Positions 1-8,627 of a DNA stretch of 64,000 bases are shown in pieces. This stretch comes from Colwellia sp. Arc7-635 (lineage in GTDB: Bacteria; Pseudomonadota; Gammaproteobacteria; Enterobacterales; Alteromonadaceae): NCBI RefSeq assembly GCF_003971255.1, contig NZ_CP034660.1:434001-498000 (forward strand). The letters run 5' to 3'. Position 1 is the first letter of the stretch; each line of letters starts with the position of its first letter. Both the position numbers and the translations under genes were made by a program. The notes beneath the pieces are model-generated. The model was not told where the DNA came from. It was given only the letters and a program-made list of their open reading frames with translations, and searched no databases.

Positions 1-34
1 TAAAACAATGATAATGAATATAAACACCATGAAT

Positions 35-50
35 TGTTGCAGGTGCAACA
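35..50. promoter_or_regulatory. Perfect 16-bp palindrome upstream of malic enzyme gene
   Basis: TGTTGCA-GG-TGCAACA is a perfect inverted repeat about 48 bp before the malic enzyme start. No T-run follows it, so an operator is more likely than a terminator. The binding protein is unknown. Confidence 0.4.
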
Positions 51-97
51 TTTAGTACAACTAACTCTCGTATTACACTCACCGATTAGGAACAGAT

Positions 98-1339
98 ATG
101 ACAGATTTTCGCCAACAAGCACTTGATTATCACGCTTACCCGACTCCAGGGAAAATAAGTGTTGAACTAACTACCCCAGCTGAAACGAGTGAAGATCTCT
201 CATTGGCTTATAGCCCAGGTGTTGCTGAGCCTGTTCGTGCTATTGCTGAAAATCCTGATGATGTTTACAAATATACTGGCAAAGGTAATACCGTAGCGGT
301 GATCACCAATGGTACGGCTATTTTAGGCTTAGGTAATTTAGGGCCAATGGCCGCTAAACCGGTAATGGAAGGTAAAGCTTTATTATTCAAACGCTTTGCT
401 GGTATTAACTCTTTTGATATTGAAGTTAAACATAAAACTGTTGAAGACTTTGTTAATACCGTAGCCAATATTGCGGATAGTTTTGGTGGTATTAACTTAG
501 AAGATATTAAAGCTCCTGAATGTTTTGCTATTGAAAAAGCCTTGATTGAACGCTGTAAAGTACCGGTATTTCATGATGATCAACACGGTACCGCTATTGT
601 TACAGCTGCAGGTATGATTAATGCGCTAGAAATTCAAGGTAAAGAACTTCGTCATGCCAATATCGTATGCATGGGCGCAGGTGCCGCGGCAATTGCTTGT
701 ATGGAGTTGTTGATTAAATGTGGCGCGCAGCGTGAAAAAATTTACATGCTCGACACTAAGGGTATTATTCACACCCGCCGTGATGATCTTAATGAATACA
801 AAAAATTATTCGCGAACAACACCGATAAACGTACATTAGAAGAAGCTATTGATGGCGCTGACGTGTTTGTTGGTGTTTCTGGACCTAATGTACTATCAGC
901 AGCAAATGTAAAACTGATGGCTCCTAAGCCAGTCATTTTTGCTTGTTCAAACCCAGATCCAGAAATTAAACCAGAACTCGCACTGGCAACACGCGATGAC
1001 TTAATCATTGCCACTGGCCGTTCTGACTACCCGAACCAAGTCAATAACGTACTGTGTTTCCCATTTATTTTCCGTGGTGCTCTAGATGTACGTGCGCGCA
1101 CGATTAATGACGAAATGAAAATTGCCGCAGTACATGCCATTCGTACTTTAGCAAAAGAAAAAGTGCCTGCTGAAGTGCTAGCGGCCAGTGGCAGTAACAG
1201 CTTAAGCTTTGGTAGAGATTATATTATTCCTAAGCCAATGGATTCACGTTTACGCTCAGCTGTCGCTATTGCCGTAGCTCAAGCCGCGGTTGACTCAGGC
1301 GTTGCAGCATTACCTATGCCAGAGAATTACCAGGGCTAG
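98..1339 (+). CDS. Malic enzyme, short form (malate dehydrogenase, decarboxylating)
   Basis: Converts malate to pyruvate and CO2 with reduction of NAD(P), a cytosolic anaplerotic/NADPH-supplying reaction. The 413-residue protein has the malic enzyme N-terminal domain (AYSPGVAEP near residue 37, catalytic Lys in LLFKRFAG near 97, metal-binding FHDDQHGTA near 158) and a Rossmann domain with GAGAAA near 192. It ends after the Rossmann domain, so it lacks the C-terminal phosphotransacetylase-like domain of long MaeB proteins. AGGA precedes the ATG at 98. It is monocistronic, closed by a strong terminator. Family assignment is secure; cofactor preference cannot be read from sequence. Confidence 0.93.
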   Translation: MTDFRQQALDYHAYPTPGKISVELTTPAETSEDLSLAYSPGVAEPVRAIAENPDDVYKYTGKGNTVAVITNGTAILGLGNLGPMAAKPVMEGKALLFKRFAGINSFDIEVKHKTVEDFVNTVANIADSFGGINLEDIKAPECFAIEKALIERCKVPVFHDDQHGTAIVTAAGMINALEIQGKELRHANIVCMGAGAAAIACMELLIKCGAQREKIYMLDTKGIIHTRRDDLNEYKKLFANNTDKRTLEEAIDGADVFVGVSGPNVLSAANVKLMAPKPVIFACSNPDPEIKPELALATRDDLIIATGRSDYPNQVNNVLCFPFIFRGALDVRARTINDEMKIAAVHAIRTLAKEKVPAEVLAASGSNSLSFGRDYIIPKPMDSRLRSAVAIAVAQAAVDSGVAALPMPENYQG

Positions 1340-1392
1340 TATGAGGCTAAATCTTGTATTTTAAGCGGCAGTAGTCGTACGTGAAAATTATA

Positions 1393-1421
1393 AAAAGGGA
1401 AGCTAACAGCTTCCCTTTTTT
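1393..1421 (+). terminator. Rho-independent terminator of malic enzyme gene
   Basis: AAGGGAAGCT-AAC-AGCTTCCCTT followed by a T run; stem of about ten base pairs, 50 bp after the malic enzyme stop. Confidence 0.9.
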
Positions 1422-1623
1422 GTAGGATTAAATTAATACCTGCCTCTCATGGTTTTCTGTCTAATCTTTTGAAAATAAATGATATTTTATGTTACCTTGT
1501 GCTGTGTTTAATTTTATCTCAGAGTTTCGAGCTGAGCATAGTCAAAACTGCATAAGTTAAAATTCATTGAAATTGCCCGCTTAAGCGAGATAAAGCTATA
1601 TTATTTGCGATTAAGGATATGCG

Positions 1624-2061
1624 GTGAAAGTATCACTTCAACAGATTACAAAAGAAAACTACGAAGCAGTGTGTGAACTCGATGTTACAAAAGCACAAGA
1701 AGATCATGTTGCGTGCAATATGTGGTCATTAGTTGAATCAACCTACAATGAAGGTTATGAAACAAGAGCTATCTACAGCAATGAAGAGCCTGTCGGCTTT
1801 TTTATGTGGGTAAAAGAATCGACCAGTAAAATGTCTATTTGGCGTTTTATGATTGATCAAAAACATCAACAAAAATCCATTGGCCGTACTGCACTCGACT
1901 TAGCTTTGCTAGAAATAAAGCAAGTCGCGGGTATAAAAGAAATTGAAATTTGTTACAACCCGATCAATCCGGTAGCCAAAAACTTTTATTCTAGTTTTGG
2001 CTTTGTCGAAGTCGGCATGGACGAAGATGATGAAGACATGCTTGCTGTTATTAAACTTTAG
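1624..2061 (+). CDS. GNAT-family N-acetyltransferase (diamine/spermidine type)
   Basis: A 145-residue GNAT. The acetyl-CoA-binding motif A region is around residues 80-92 (QQKSIGRTALDL), followed by the C-terminal strand and helix with NPINPVAKNFYSSFGF, as in PaiA/Bltd/SpeG-like polyamine acetyltransferases. Substrate is inferred only from this resemblance. The start is GTG at 1624, preceded by AAGGAT; an ATG at 1619 is out of frame and stops after two codons. Single gene between the malic enzyme terminator and the sigma54 activator. Confidence 0.8.
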   Translation: MKVSLQQITKENYEAVCELDVTKAQEDHVACNMWSLVESTYNEGYETRAIYSNEEPVGFFMWVKESTSKMSIWRFMIDQKHQQKSIGRTALDLALLEIKQVAGIKEIEICYNPINPVAKNFYSSFGFVEVGMDEDDEDMLAVIKL

Positions 2062-2192
2062 CGTCATGACGACTTAAAGTAGACCCCTCCAAAAGATAAA
2101 TACCCTAAATTGCTTAGTTGGTATCATGATGTGTCTGCCTAGCAATCAAAACAGGCATTACATTGCTTTCGCGTTCAATTTAGTGAATAGTA

Positions 2193-2210
2193 ACCACGTT
2201 ATGTCGTGGT
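2193..2210. promoter_or_regulatory. Candidate activator-binding palindrome upstream of the sigma54 activator gene
   Basis: ACCACG-TTATGT-CGTGGT is an 18-bp palindrome 73 bp before the activator start. Its half ATGTCGTG recurs in the inverted repeat at 3729-3760 in front of ccoG, which suggests autoregulation and ccoG control by the same protein. Confidence 0.5.
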
Positions 2211-2282
2211 TTAATAAAATCCTCGATATTTCGCGAAATTATTGTCTCTCACTACCTGATATTGATGCTGCTAGGACTCCCT

Positions 2283-3707
2283 ATGGATAAAGAAATTAAA
2301 GCTTATCTCGCTGACTCTGAACTGTTACTTAATGCCGTAGGCGAGGGTATTTATGGCTTAGACACACAAGGGCGTGCTATTTTTGTTAATCCAGCGGCAG
2401 AGGCCATGACAGGCTGGTCGTGTGAAGAGTTATTAGGAAAAAATATTCATCAGTATCATCATCATAGCTTTAGTGATGGTGCACCTTATCCTGCCTGCGA
2501 TTGTAAAATATTCAACACTGCTCTTGATGGTATTTCTCGACAAGTCACTGGTGAGGTGTTTTGGCGTAAAGATGGCAGTAGCTTTCCTGTTGAATACACA
2601 ACAAGAGCGGTTTATAAAAAAGATAAAATTATTGGCTCTGTGGCTGTATTTCGTGACGTTAGTCAGCAGCAACAAGTTGAATTAGCCTTGCGTGCTGCAT
2701 TAGAAAACGTGCAGTCGCTAACAGAACAACTTCAAGCAGAAAATACCTATTTGCAAAACGAGTTAGCACAAGAATGGTCATCCGCTGGCTTAGTGGGTAA
2801 CAGCGCAATTATTACCAAAATGCTATCGCAGGTAGAGCTAGTCGCACAAACAGATAGTACGGTCCTAATTTTGGGTGAAAATGGCACCGGCAAAGAGTTG
2901 GTGGCTCGTAATATTCATGCCTTAAGTCAACGTAAAAACTCTACTATGGTAAAAGTGAATTGCGCTGCGTTTACGCCGAGTTTACTGGAGTCTGAACTGT
3001 TTGGTCATGAAAAGGGGGCCTTTACCGGTGCAACAGAACGCCGTAAGGGGCGTTTCGAATTGGCGAATGACGGCACGCTATTTCTTGATGAAATTGGTGA
3101 ACTCTCTTTGGAAGCTCAAGGCAAGTTACTGCGTGTTCTACAAGAGCAAGAATTTGAGCGGGTAGGCGGTAGTGAAACCGTTAAGGTCAATATACGTATT
3201 ATTGCTGCCACTAATCGTGACCTATCAGCGATGGTTGCAAGTGGTACGTTTAGAATTGATTTATTTTATCGCTTAAATGTTTTTCCGGTCACTGTGCCAC
3301 CGTTGCGTGATCGAAAAGAAGATATAGCCTTGTTATCACAGGTAATCATTAGTACATTGAACAAAAAACTAGGCAAAAATATTAGTGCTATTAGCAATCG
3401 TAGCTTAACAAAACTAATGCAATATCAATGGCCTGGCAATATTCGTGAGCTACAAAATTTACTTGAGCGTGAAATCATTTTAGCGAAATCAACTATCTTA
3501 AATTTTGACTTTAAAACCACTTCAAAAGATCTTGTTCCGTCAACGGTAGAAACTTTAGTACAAGTAGAAGCACGACATATATTGAGTGTTTTAAAATCCT
3601 GCAAATGGCGTATTGGTGGTGAGCTTGGCGCAGCACAGCAATTGGGATTACCAGAAAGTACCTTACGTTCTCGAATGAAAAAACTGCAAATTAACCGTCC
3701 TAATTAA
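2283..3707 (+). CDS. PAS-domain sigma54-dependent transcriptional activator (bacterial enhancer-binding protein)
   Basis: A 474-residue activator. An N-terminal PAS sensor (about residues 10-130, with a CDC pair in YPACDCKIF) is followed by a coiled linker, an AAA+ domain with Walker A GENGTGKE near 198, the sigma54-contacting GAFTGA loop near 245 and Walker B LFLDEIGE near 267, then a Fis-type helix-turn-helix at the C-terminus ([18 protein letters not shown]). All parts needed for sigma54 activation are present. The start is set at ATG 2283 with AGGA upstream; a TTG at 2262 is in frame but lacks a ribosome-binding site. The next gene, ccoG, has a -24/-12 promoter and a matching palindrome, so it is the probable target. 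The PAS ligand is unknown. Confidence 0.88.
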   Translation: MDKEIKAYLADSELLLNAVGEGIYGLDTQGRAIFVNPAAEAMTGWSCEELLGKNIHQYHHHSFSDGAPYPACDCKIFNTALDGISRQVTGEVFWRKDGSSFPVEYTTRAVYKKDKIIGSVAVFRDVSQQQQVELALRAALENVQSLTEQLQAENTYLQNELAQEWSSAGLVGNSAIITKMLSQVELVAQTDSTVLILGENGTGKELVARNIHALSQRKNSTMVKVNCAAFTPSLLESELFGHEKGAFTGATERRKGRFELANDGTLFLDEIGELSLEAQGKLLRVLQEQEFERVGGSETVKVNIRIIAATNRDLSAMVASGTFRIDLFYRLNVFPVTVPPLRDRKEDIALLSQVIISTLNKKLGKNISAISNRSLTKLMQYQWPGNIRELQNLLEREIILAKSTILNFDFKTTSKDLVPSTVETLVQVEARHILSVLKSCKWRIGGELGAAQQLGLPESTLRSRMKKLQINRPN

Positions 3708-3728
3708 GTTTAATTTCTATAGTTTACC

Positions 3729-3760
3729 CACGATATATCACGAAGCCATGATATGTCGTG
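3729..3760. promoter_or_regulatory. Inverted repeat, candidate upstream activating sequence for ccoG
   Basis: CACGATATATCA and TGATATGTCGTG form an inverted repeat with one mismatch, separated by 8 bp and centred about 90 bp upstream of the -24/-12 promoter, the usual distance for enhancer-binding proteins. Not followed by a real T tract, so probably not a terminator. Confidence 0.55.
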
Positions 3761-3835
3761 CTTTTAACGTGAGTTTATATTTATAGTTTTTAGCTAAAGT
3801 TCTTAATAAACAGTATGTTAATTTAATTTTTTACT

Positions 3836-3851
3836 TGGCTTATATTTTGCT
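3836..3851 (+). promoter_or_regulatory. Sigma54 (-24/-12) promoter of ccoG
   Basis: TGGCTTATATTTTGCT carries the invariant GG and GC dinucleotides at exactly the sigma54 spacing (consensus TGGCAC-N5-TTGC), about 40 bp before the ccoG ATG. Confidence 0.65.
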
Positions 3852-3889
3852 ATTCGCAACTATCTTAACGTTAGTATTAGCAGCAAAGC

Positions 3890-5269
3890 ATGAAGTTTAA
3901 TTTTAAAGAAGAAGATTTGATCATCAAGCCGTACAAATCGGAATCTCCAGTTTATGTTCGTAAACAAAAGGGTGACTATCAACGCATTCGACAATTCACA
4001 GGTTTAGCCTTTGTTTTACTATTCTTGTTGATACCTTGGCTGAACTTTCAAGGGAATCAAGCCGTATTACTCGATATTGGTAAGCAGCAGTTTCATATTT
4101 TTTCTTATACCTTTTTCCCACAAGATTTTACTATCTTGGCAGGGCTATTAATTGTCAGCTGCTACTTACTTTTCTTTATTACTACATGGCTCGGGCGTAT
4201 CTGGTGTGGTTATACCTGCCCACAAACGGTTTGGACCTTCAGCTTTATTTGGGTCGAAGAATGGTTAGAGGGCAGTCGTAATCAGCGTATTAAACGTGAT
4301 GAGCAACCGATGACCTTGGATACGTTAGCAAGAAAGTCTGGCAAGCATTTCATTTGGGGCTTGATAGCATTCCTCACCGCGACAACTTTTATCAGTTATT
4401 TTTTACCAGCGCGTGAGCTCTACCTGGATTTGCTGCAATGGCAGTGGGACGGTTTAACTGCATTTTGGGTGTTGTTTTTTGCTGTTTGTACTTACGGTAA
4501 TGCTGGCTTTTTAAGAGAAAAAATGTGCATTTACATGTGTCCTTATTCTCGCTTTCAATCTGCAATGTTCGACAAAAATACAATATTAGTTGCCTACGAT
4601 AAATTACGTGGTGAAAATCGAGGTCGACGTAAACGTAAGGAAGATCCGAAAGCGCTTGATCTCGGTGACTGTGTTGACTGTAACTTATGCGTTGAGGTGT
4701 GTCCGGTTGGTATCGATATTCGTAATGGCTTGCAGTATGAATGTATTAATTGTGGCGCCTGTGTCGATGCTTGTGACCAAACCATGGCTCACTTTAATTA
4801 CCCAAAAGGCTTAATTAGTTATACCAGTGAAAACGCTTTAGAAGGTAAAAAAGCGAGATTACTACGTCCGAAAATCATTGGTTATGGAATTATGTCGATA
4901 TTAGCGATGGCGTTTATGGTATTTACGCTGCAAGTGCGAGTACCCATTGAATTTTCAATCTTACGTGATCGCGGGGCATTATTTCAGCTTGATTTTAAAG
5001 ACAATGTTACCAATAGCTACTTGTTGAAAGTTACCAATAAATCAAAGCTAGATCGCGCGTTCAATGTCAGTGTTTTGGAAGCAACAATAAGTTTAAGCGT
5101 CGACGGTAACGTGATGATAAAAGCTGGTGAAATTGCCAGTGTACCGGTGCATTTAACCATGACACCAGAAAATATTAGCCAACGAGTGACACAAGTTACA
5201 TTGGTGGTTGCTGTTGATAATATGCCAGACGTTAAAGTGGTTAAAGAAACTAAGTTCTTTGCAAATTAA
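3890..5269 (+). CDS. ccoG: Cytochrome c oxidase accessory protein CcoG (FixG/RdxA family)
   Basis: An inner-membrane iron-sulfur protein that helps copper delivery and assembly of cbb3-type oxidases. The 459-residue sequence has the expected N-terminal membrane segments (from about residue 38), the conserved CGYTCPQTVW and CPYSRFQSAMFD motifs, two ferredoxin-type 4Fe4S clusters (CVDCNLCVEVCP near 259, CINCGACVDACD near 284), a late membrane helix (near 325-345) and a C-terminal Ig-like periplasmic domain. It stands alone here, away from any ccoNOPQ genes, and is probably transcribed from the sigma54 promoter at 3836 under the neighbouring PAS activator. A stem-loop follows the stop. Confidence 0.95.
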   Translation: MKFNFKEEDLIIKPYKSESPVYVRKQKGDYQRIRQFTGLAFVLLFLLIPWLNFQGNQAVLLDIGKQQFHIFSYTFFPQDFTILAGLLIVSCYLLFFITTWLGRIWCGYTCPQTVWTFSFIWVEEWLEGSRNQRIKRDEQPMTLDTLARKSGKHFIWGLIAFLTATTFISYFLPARELYLDLLQWQWDGLTAFWVLFFAVCTYGNAGFLREKMCIYMCPYSRFQSAMFDKNTILVAYDKLRGENRGRRKRKEDPKALDLGDCVDCNLCVEVCPVGIDIRNGLQYECINCGACVDACDQTMAHFNYPKGLISYTSENALEGKKARLLRPKIIGYGIMSILAMAFMVFTLQVRVPIEFSILRDRGALFQLDFKDNVTNSYLLKVTNKSKLDRAFNVSVLEATISLSVDGNVMIKAGEIASVPVHLTMTPENISQRVTQVTLVVAVDNMPDVKVVKETKFFAN

Positions 5270-5293
5270 TTTATTATTTTGGTGAGCTATTTT

Positions 5294-5324
5294 GTGAGAG
5301 GGCGTCAAGCTGACGCTTTCTCAC
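5294..5324 (+). terminator. Stem-loop after ccoG
   Basis: GTGAGAGGGCGTCA and TGACGCTTTCTCAC can pair around an AGC loop with two wobble pairs; weak T-run. Probable ccoG terminator. Confidence 0.5.
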
Positions 5325-5344
5325 TTCTTCTCACTTCTTCTCAC
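5318..5344. repeat. 10-bp direct repeat, about 2.7 copies
   Basis: TTCTCACTTC is repeated in tandem (TTCTCAC-TTC-TTCTCAC-TTC-TTCTCAC), overlapping the right arm of the preceding stem-loop. Confidence 0.7.
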
Positions 5345-5451
5345 TGACCTAGTCTAGCCACTGATATTCAAGTTAAATAAGCGTAAGCAATACATTTTAA
5401 TGACAGAAATACGCTAAAATAGCGTTTTTATCTGAACAATGAAGGCAAACA

Positions 5452-5883
5452 ATGACTGACGAGCAAAGCAAGTCCAACCCGATTAAGCAGCGCATAGCCA
5501 ATATTGCTCTTGTGGTAGAGAATTACGATGATGCCATTGAATTTTATACTCAAAAGTTAAACTTCCAATTACTTGAAGATACCGATTTAGGTGGCGGAAA
5601 ACGTTGGGTACAAATATCGCCTCCTAACTCAAACGGCACTAACATATTACTTGCTAAAGCCAGTAATGATATGCAAAAGCAGTCAGTAGGTAATCAAACG
5701 GGCGGCCGGGTATTTTTATTTCTACAAACGAATGACTTTTGGCGTGATTACCAAGCCATGAGCAGCCAAGGTGTCGAGTTCTGCGAAGAACCACGCGTTG
5801 AAGAGTATGGCACGGTTGTCGTATTTAAAGATTTATATGGTACGAAGTGGGATTTACTTCAGTTGAATGACGCTAACTGGTAG
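5452..5883 (+). CDS. VOC (glyoxalase/bleomycin resistance) family protein
   Basis: A 143-residue single VOC module of the vicinal oxygen chelate fold: IANIALVVENYDDAIEFYT at residues 15-33 is the typical first strand and helix, and a second strand-helix half ends at FKDLYGTKWDLLQ. A metal-binding Glu/His set is only partly recognisable, so activity is uncertain; no substrate can be assigned. AAGG lies upstream of ATG 5452, and a short stem ACGCTA-AAA-TAGCGT with Ts lies at 5411-5429 in the leader. Confidence 0.8.
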   Translation: MTDEQSKSNPIKQRIANIALVVENYDDAIEFYTQKLNFQLLEDTDLGGGKRWVQISPPNSNGTNILLAKASNDMQKQSVGNQTGGRVFLFLQTNDFWRDYQAMSSQGVEFCEEPRVEEYGTVVVFKDLYGTKWDLLQLNDANW

Positions 5884-6082
5884 TGGTTAATTTGGTACGC
5901 TTTTTTATTTTACAACTGAGCCGATATAAATCAGTTTAAGTTGTTGGTTTAAATTACTAAAATATAGCTAAATTATCATTTTTAAATCAACGGTGCTTTT
6001 TTAATCAACTGAAATTAAAGGGGTTTATTTTGGTTTGTTAATTGCTTATAACTTGATGTCTAATAAATAATAAGGATTTATA

Positions 6083-6352
6083 ATGAGAAATGTAGTTTCG
6101 TTTTTAGTTTTGTTGGCATTTGGGTTTATTGTTTATGCGCAGTTTTCTGAAATTGCTTATAAATTTGGCTTTGCTGAATTAAAAAAAGTAGCTGTTTTAG
6201 AGAACGATAAAAAAATAAAAGTAAAATGTGACGCCTATGCTTGGGGCTTTTTTGATGAAATCAAAATTGAAAATAGTTTTCAAAAATGTATCAATGATTA
6301 TCAGGCTGAAGGCTATACCCTGATTGCTGGTATAAGTACGCCAGTGAAGTAA
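6083..6352 (+). CDS. Small membrane-anchored or secreted protein, unknown
   Basis: 89 residues. The N-terminus (about residues 4-21) is a hydrophobic segment that could be a signal peptide or single membrane anchor, followed by a short charged domain with two cysteines (KVKCDAYAWGF and FQKCINDYQ) that might form a disulfide. AAGGAT ribosome-binding site before ATG 6083. No family recognised. A strong terminator follows at 6451. Confidence 0.7.
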   Translation: MRNVVSFLVLLAFGFIVYAQFSEIAYKFGFAELKKVAVLENDKKIKVKCDAYAWGFFDEIKIENSFQKCINDYQAEGYTLIAGISTPVK

Positions 6353-6450
6353 AAACAAAAAATTCTTTATTTCAAACTTTTTCGTAGCACTTTTAAACAG
6401 CTTAGCACTGCAAAGAGCACGTGAGAGCGATCATCATTTCATAGGAATAA

Positions 6451-6473
6451 AAAAGGCGCCTTAAGCGCCTTTT
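6451..6473. terminator. Bidirectional rho-independent terminator
   Basis: AAAAGGCGC-CTTAA-GCGCCTTTT. Flanked by A and T runs, so it could serve the small gene on the left (+) and transcripts coming through the MITE from metJ (-). Confidence 0.85.
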
Positions 6474-6496
6474 ATCATTTATAAACCCAGGGGGTT

Positions 6497-6813
6497 ATAT
6501 ACCCAAGCCACTTGAAGATGCAGGATTGTGCAAGTCGAGAAAGGGTTAGCACCAAGGTATTGATTGAAGAGAATGGTAGTTCCATTGTCGAAATCAATAA
6601 CGCCGGAGATGACCCTTTATCGCCTCGCCCGAAGGGAGCTAAGCTAGAAAACCAGCTCCGCGTTGCATACATGGATGTATGTACTTAGCTTTTGTCTGGA
6701 GCAAAAAAGCTGTGCAGCACTCGATAAGTGAATAACCATTGTCTTCGTGCTGCGCCTTGACCTGATTTCCTAGCTTAACTCTGAAACTGCATCTTTAAGT
6801 GGTTTAGGTATAT
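6497..6813. repeat. MITE-like element with 27-bp terminal inverted repeats
   Basis: The left end (ATATACCCAAGCCACTTG then AAGATGCAG, 6497-6523) and right end (6787-6813) are inverted copies with four mismatches, enclosing about 260 bp without a convincing gene. It abuts the metJ stop. A 19-bp exact copy of its terminus recurs alone at 22558-22576. Non-autonomous mobile element is the best reading. Confidence 0.65.
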
Positions 6814-6817
6814 TGTT

Positions 6818-7150
6818 CTAGTCTTCAATTTCAGCTTCGTATTCACTAAAGTCAGTGATGCCTTGTGCTTCTAAAGCTCTGCGCACACTAGCTGGTAATT
6901 TTTGGGTGTTGTCTTTTGCTAAGTCACCATCGTCTGGCAATGGTTGGCCAGTAAAAGCATGTAAAAATGCTTCACATAATAGTTCACTGTTGGTGGCATG
7001 ACGCAAGTTATTCACTTGGCGACGTGTACGTTCATCAGTTAGTACCTTTAAAACACGTAAAGGGATAGACACGGTGATCTTTTTTACTTGTTCACTTTTC
7101 TTCCCGTGTTCGGCGTATGGGTTAATATACTCGCCATTCCACTCTGCCAT
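6818..7150 (-). CDS. metJ: Methionine repressor MetJ
   Basis: A ribbon-helix-helix repressor that binds tandem 8-bp Met boxes with S-adenosylmethionine as corepressor. At 110 residues it is slightly longer than E. coli MetJ. The DNA-contacting strand is [15 protein letters not shown] (about 23-37), and the following [26 protein letters not shown] segment is characteristic. It is divergent from metB, with the Met boxes lying near metB in the shared region. The MITE begins five bases after its stop. Confidence 0.96.
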   Translation of the reverse strand: MAEWNGEYINPYAEHGKKSEQVKKITVSIPLRVLKVLTDERTRRQVNNLRHATNSELLCEAFLHAFTGQPLPDDGDLAKDNTQKLPASVRRALEAQGITDFSEYEAEIED

Positions 7151-7179
7151 GAATATTCCTCTATGCTTAATTAATTGCG

Positions 7180-7232
7180 ATAAACTTATAGCGATTAAAC
7201 TTACCTGGTAAACCAGTCAGCTATAAGTTTAT
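7180..7232. promoter_or_regulatory. Long inverted repeat in the metJ-metB intergenic region
   Basis: ATAAACTTATAGC (7180-7192) and GCTATAAGTTTAT (7220-7232) are perfect 13-bp arms; the loop has a further small palindrome, CTGGT-AA-ACCAG. It lies about 30 bp before the metJ start, in its probable leader or promoter. Confidence 0.6.
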
Positions 7233-7292
7233 GCCTACCTGTCAATTTTACTGGTTGTGGGGCGGTAGTCAATAACGAATGTGTAGAAGTTT

Positions 7293-7371
7293 AGATGTCT
7301 AAAGTTCTTGACCACATGCTTTAAACCGTTTAGATTTATAGACGTCCAAACATCTAAATATAAAAACGTCT
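7293..7371. promoter_or_regulatory. MetJ operator: Met boxes before metB
   Basis: Five contiguous 8-mers resembling AGACGTCT occupy 7332-7371: AGATTTAT, AGACGTCC, AAACATCT, AAATATAA, AAACGTCT. An isolated AGATGTCT lies at 7293-7300. MetJ-SAM repression of metBL follows from established Met box biology. Confidence 0.88.
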
Positions 7372-7385
7372 ACGTTGGAGCAGAT

Positions 7386-8543
7386 ATGAGTAAGAGAAAA
7401 ATCGCCACCACCGCTGTTCGTGCGGGTATTAATAGTGACCAACATCATGGTGCTGTTATTCCAGCTATTCACCTTTCAAGCACCTATGCGCTAAAGGGTT
7501 TTAATGAAAAGCGTCAGTTTGATTATTCGCGCACAGGTAACCCCACGCGCGCAGTATTTGCTCAAGCTATTGCTGATTTAGAAGAAGGTGCTGTTGGTAT
7601 TGTTACCAGTACAGGTATGTCAGCAGTACATCTTATTTGTCAGCTTCTAACAACCCAAGACACCATTGTTATTCCTCATGATTGTTATGGTGGCAGTTTT
7701 CGATTATTTACTCATTTAGCCAAGCGTGGGCAGTTTAAGTTGATCGTGGTTGATCAAAACGATCAAGCAGCTTTAACTCAAGCCTTAGAAGCCAAACCTA
7801 AATTAATTTTGCTTGAATCACCAAGCAACCCATTATTGCGTTTAGTTGATATTGCCGACATTACAGAGCAAGCCCACAAGGTTGGGGCATTAGTTGCCGT
7901 TGATAACACCTTTTTATCACCAGCATTACAGCAGCCATTGCTATTGGGGGCCGATATTGTTTTCCATTCCACCACTAAGTACATCAATGGTCACAGTGAC
8001 GTGGTTGGTGGTGTATTGGTGGCAAAAGAGCAAGCTTTAGGTGAAGAACTGGCTTGGTGGGCAAATTGTATCGGTATTACGGGTTCGGCATTCGACAGCT
8101 ATTTAGCCTTACGCGGCTTGAAAACGTTGCCAATACGCATGAAGCAGCATCAAATTAATGCCAATGCGGTCGCTGAATTTCTGAAAAATCATCATGCGAT
8201 TGAACAGGTTTACTTTCCAGGACTAGTCGATCATCCACAACATGAATTAGCAAAAAAACAGCAGCATGACTTTGGCGCTATGATGAGCTTTGAACTTAAA
8301 GGTGGCGTCGAAGCGGTTAAGTTATTGTTTGATAAACTCGAGTTTTTCACGCTAGCGCAATCATTAGGCGGTGTTGAAAGCTTGATCAGTCATCCATCGA
8401 CTATGACGCATGCCGGTATGGAAATCGAAGCACAGTTGGCGGCGGGCATTACGCAATCACTGGTGCGAATTTCAGTTGGTATTGAAGACATTGACGACAT
8501 TTTGGCTGATCTTAGCCAAGCGTTAGATGCCACTCAGCAATAG
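7386..8543 (+). CDS. metB: Cystathionine gamma-synthase MetB
   Basis: A PLP enzyme joining O-succinylhomoserine and cysteine to cystathionine in methionine synthesis. The 385 residues contain the gamma-family signature: SRTGNPTR near 52, DNTFLSPALQQPL and the PLP lysine in STTKYINGHSD near 200. The start is placed at ATG 7386 because TTGGAG lies at the right distance and the Met boxes end at 7371; an upstream in-frame GTG would put the operator inside the gene. The second gene, metL, follows after 84 bp, the usual metBL order. Confidence 0.95.
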   Translation: MSKRKIATTAVRAGINSDQHHGAVIPAIHLSSTYALKGFNEKRQFDYSRTGNPTRAVFAQAIADLEEGAVGIVTSTGMSAVHLICQLLTTQDTIVIPHDCYGGSFRLFTHLAKRGQFKLIVVDQNDQAALTQALEAKPKLILLESPSNPLLRLVDIADITEQAHKVGALVAVDNTFLSPALQQPLLLGADIVFHSTTKYINGHSDVVGGVLVAKEQALGEELAWWANCIGITGSAFDSYLALRGLKTLPIRMKQHQINANAVAEFLKNHHAIEQVYFPGLVDHPQHELAKKQQHDFGAMMSFELKGGVEAVKLLFDKLEFFTLAQSLGGVESLISHPSTMTHAGMEIEAQLAAGITQSLVRISVGIEDIDDILADLSQALDATQQ

Positions 8544-8627
8544 CTGAAGTTATGTTTTGTGTGTATTTTTAAATGAGCACAAAAGTAGTTAATAGAGCTG
8601 AGAAGCTCATTGTCCTTTGGTAATAAA

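Noticed and set aside
6475-6672. Minus-strand open frame of 65 codons
   Set aside because: It lies inside the 317-bp MITE and its left terminal repeat, with no ribosome-binding site; most likely a chance frame of the repeat.
7308-7385. Upstream extension of metB
   Set aside because: It would place the Met boxes inside the coding sequence; ATG 7386 has a good ribosome-binding site and matches the MetB N-terminus.
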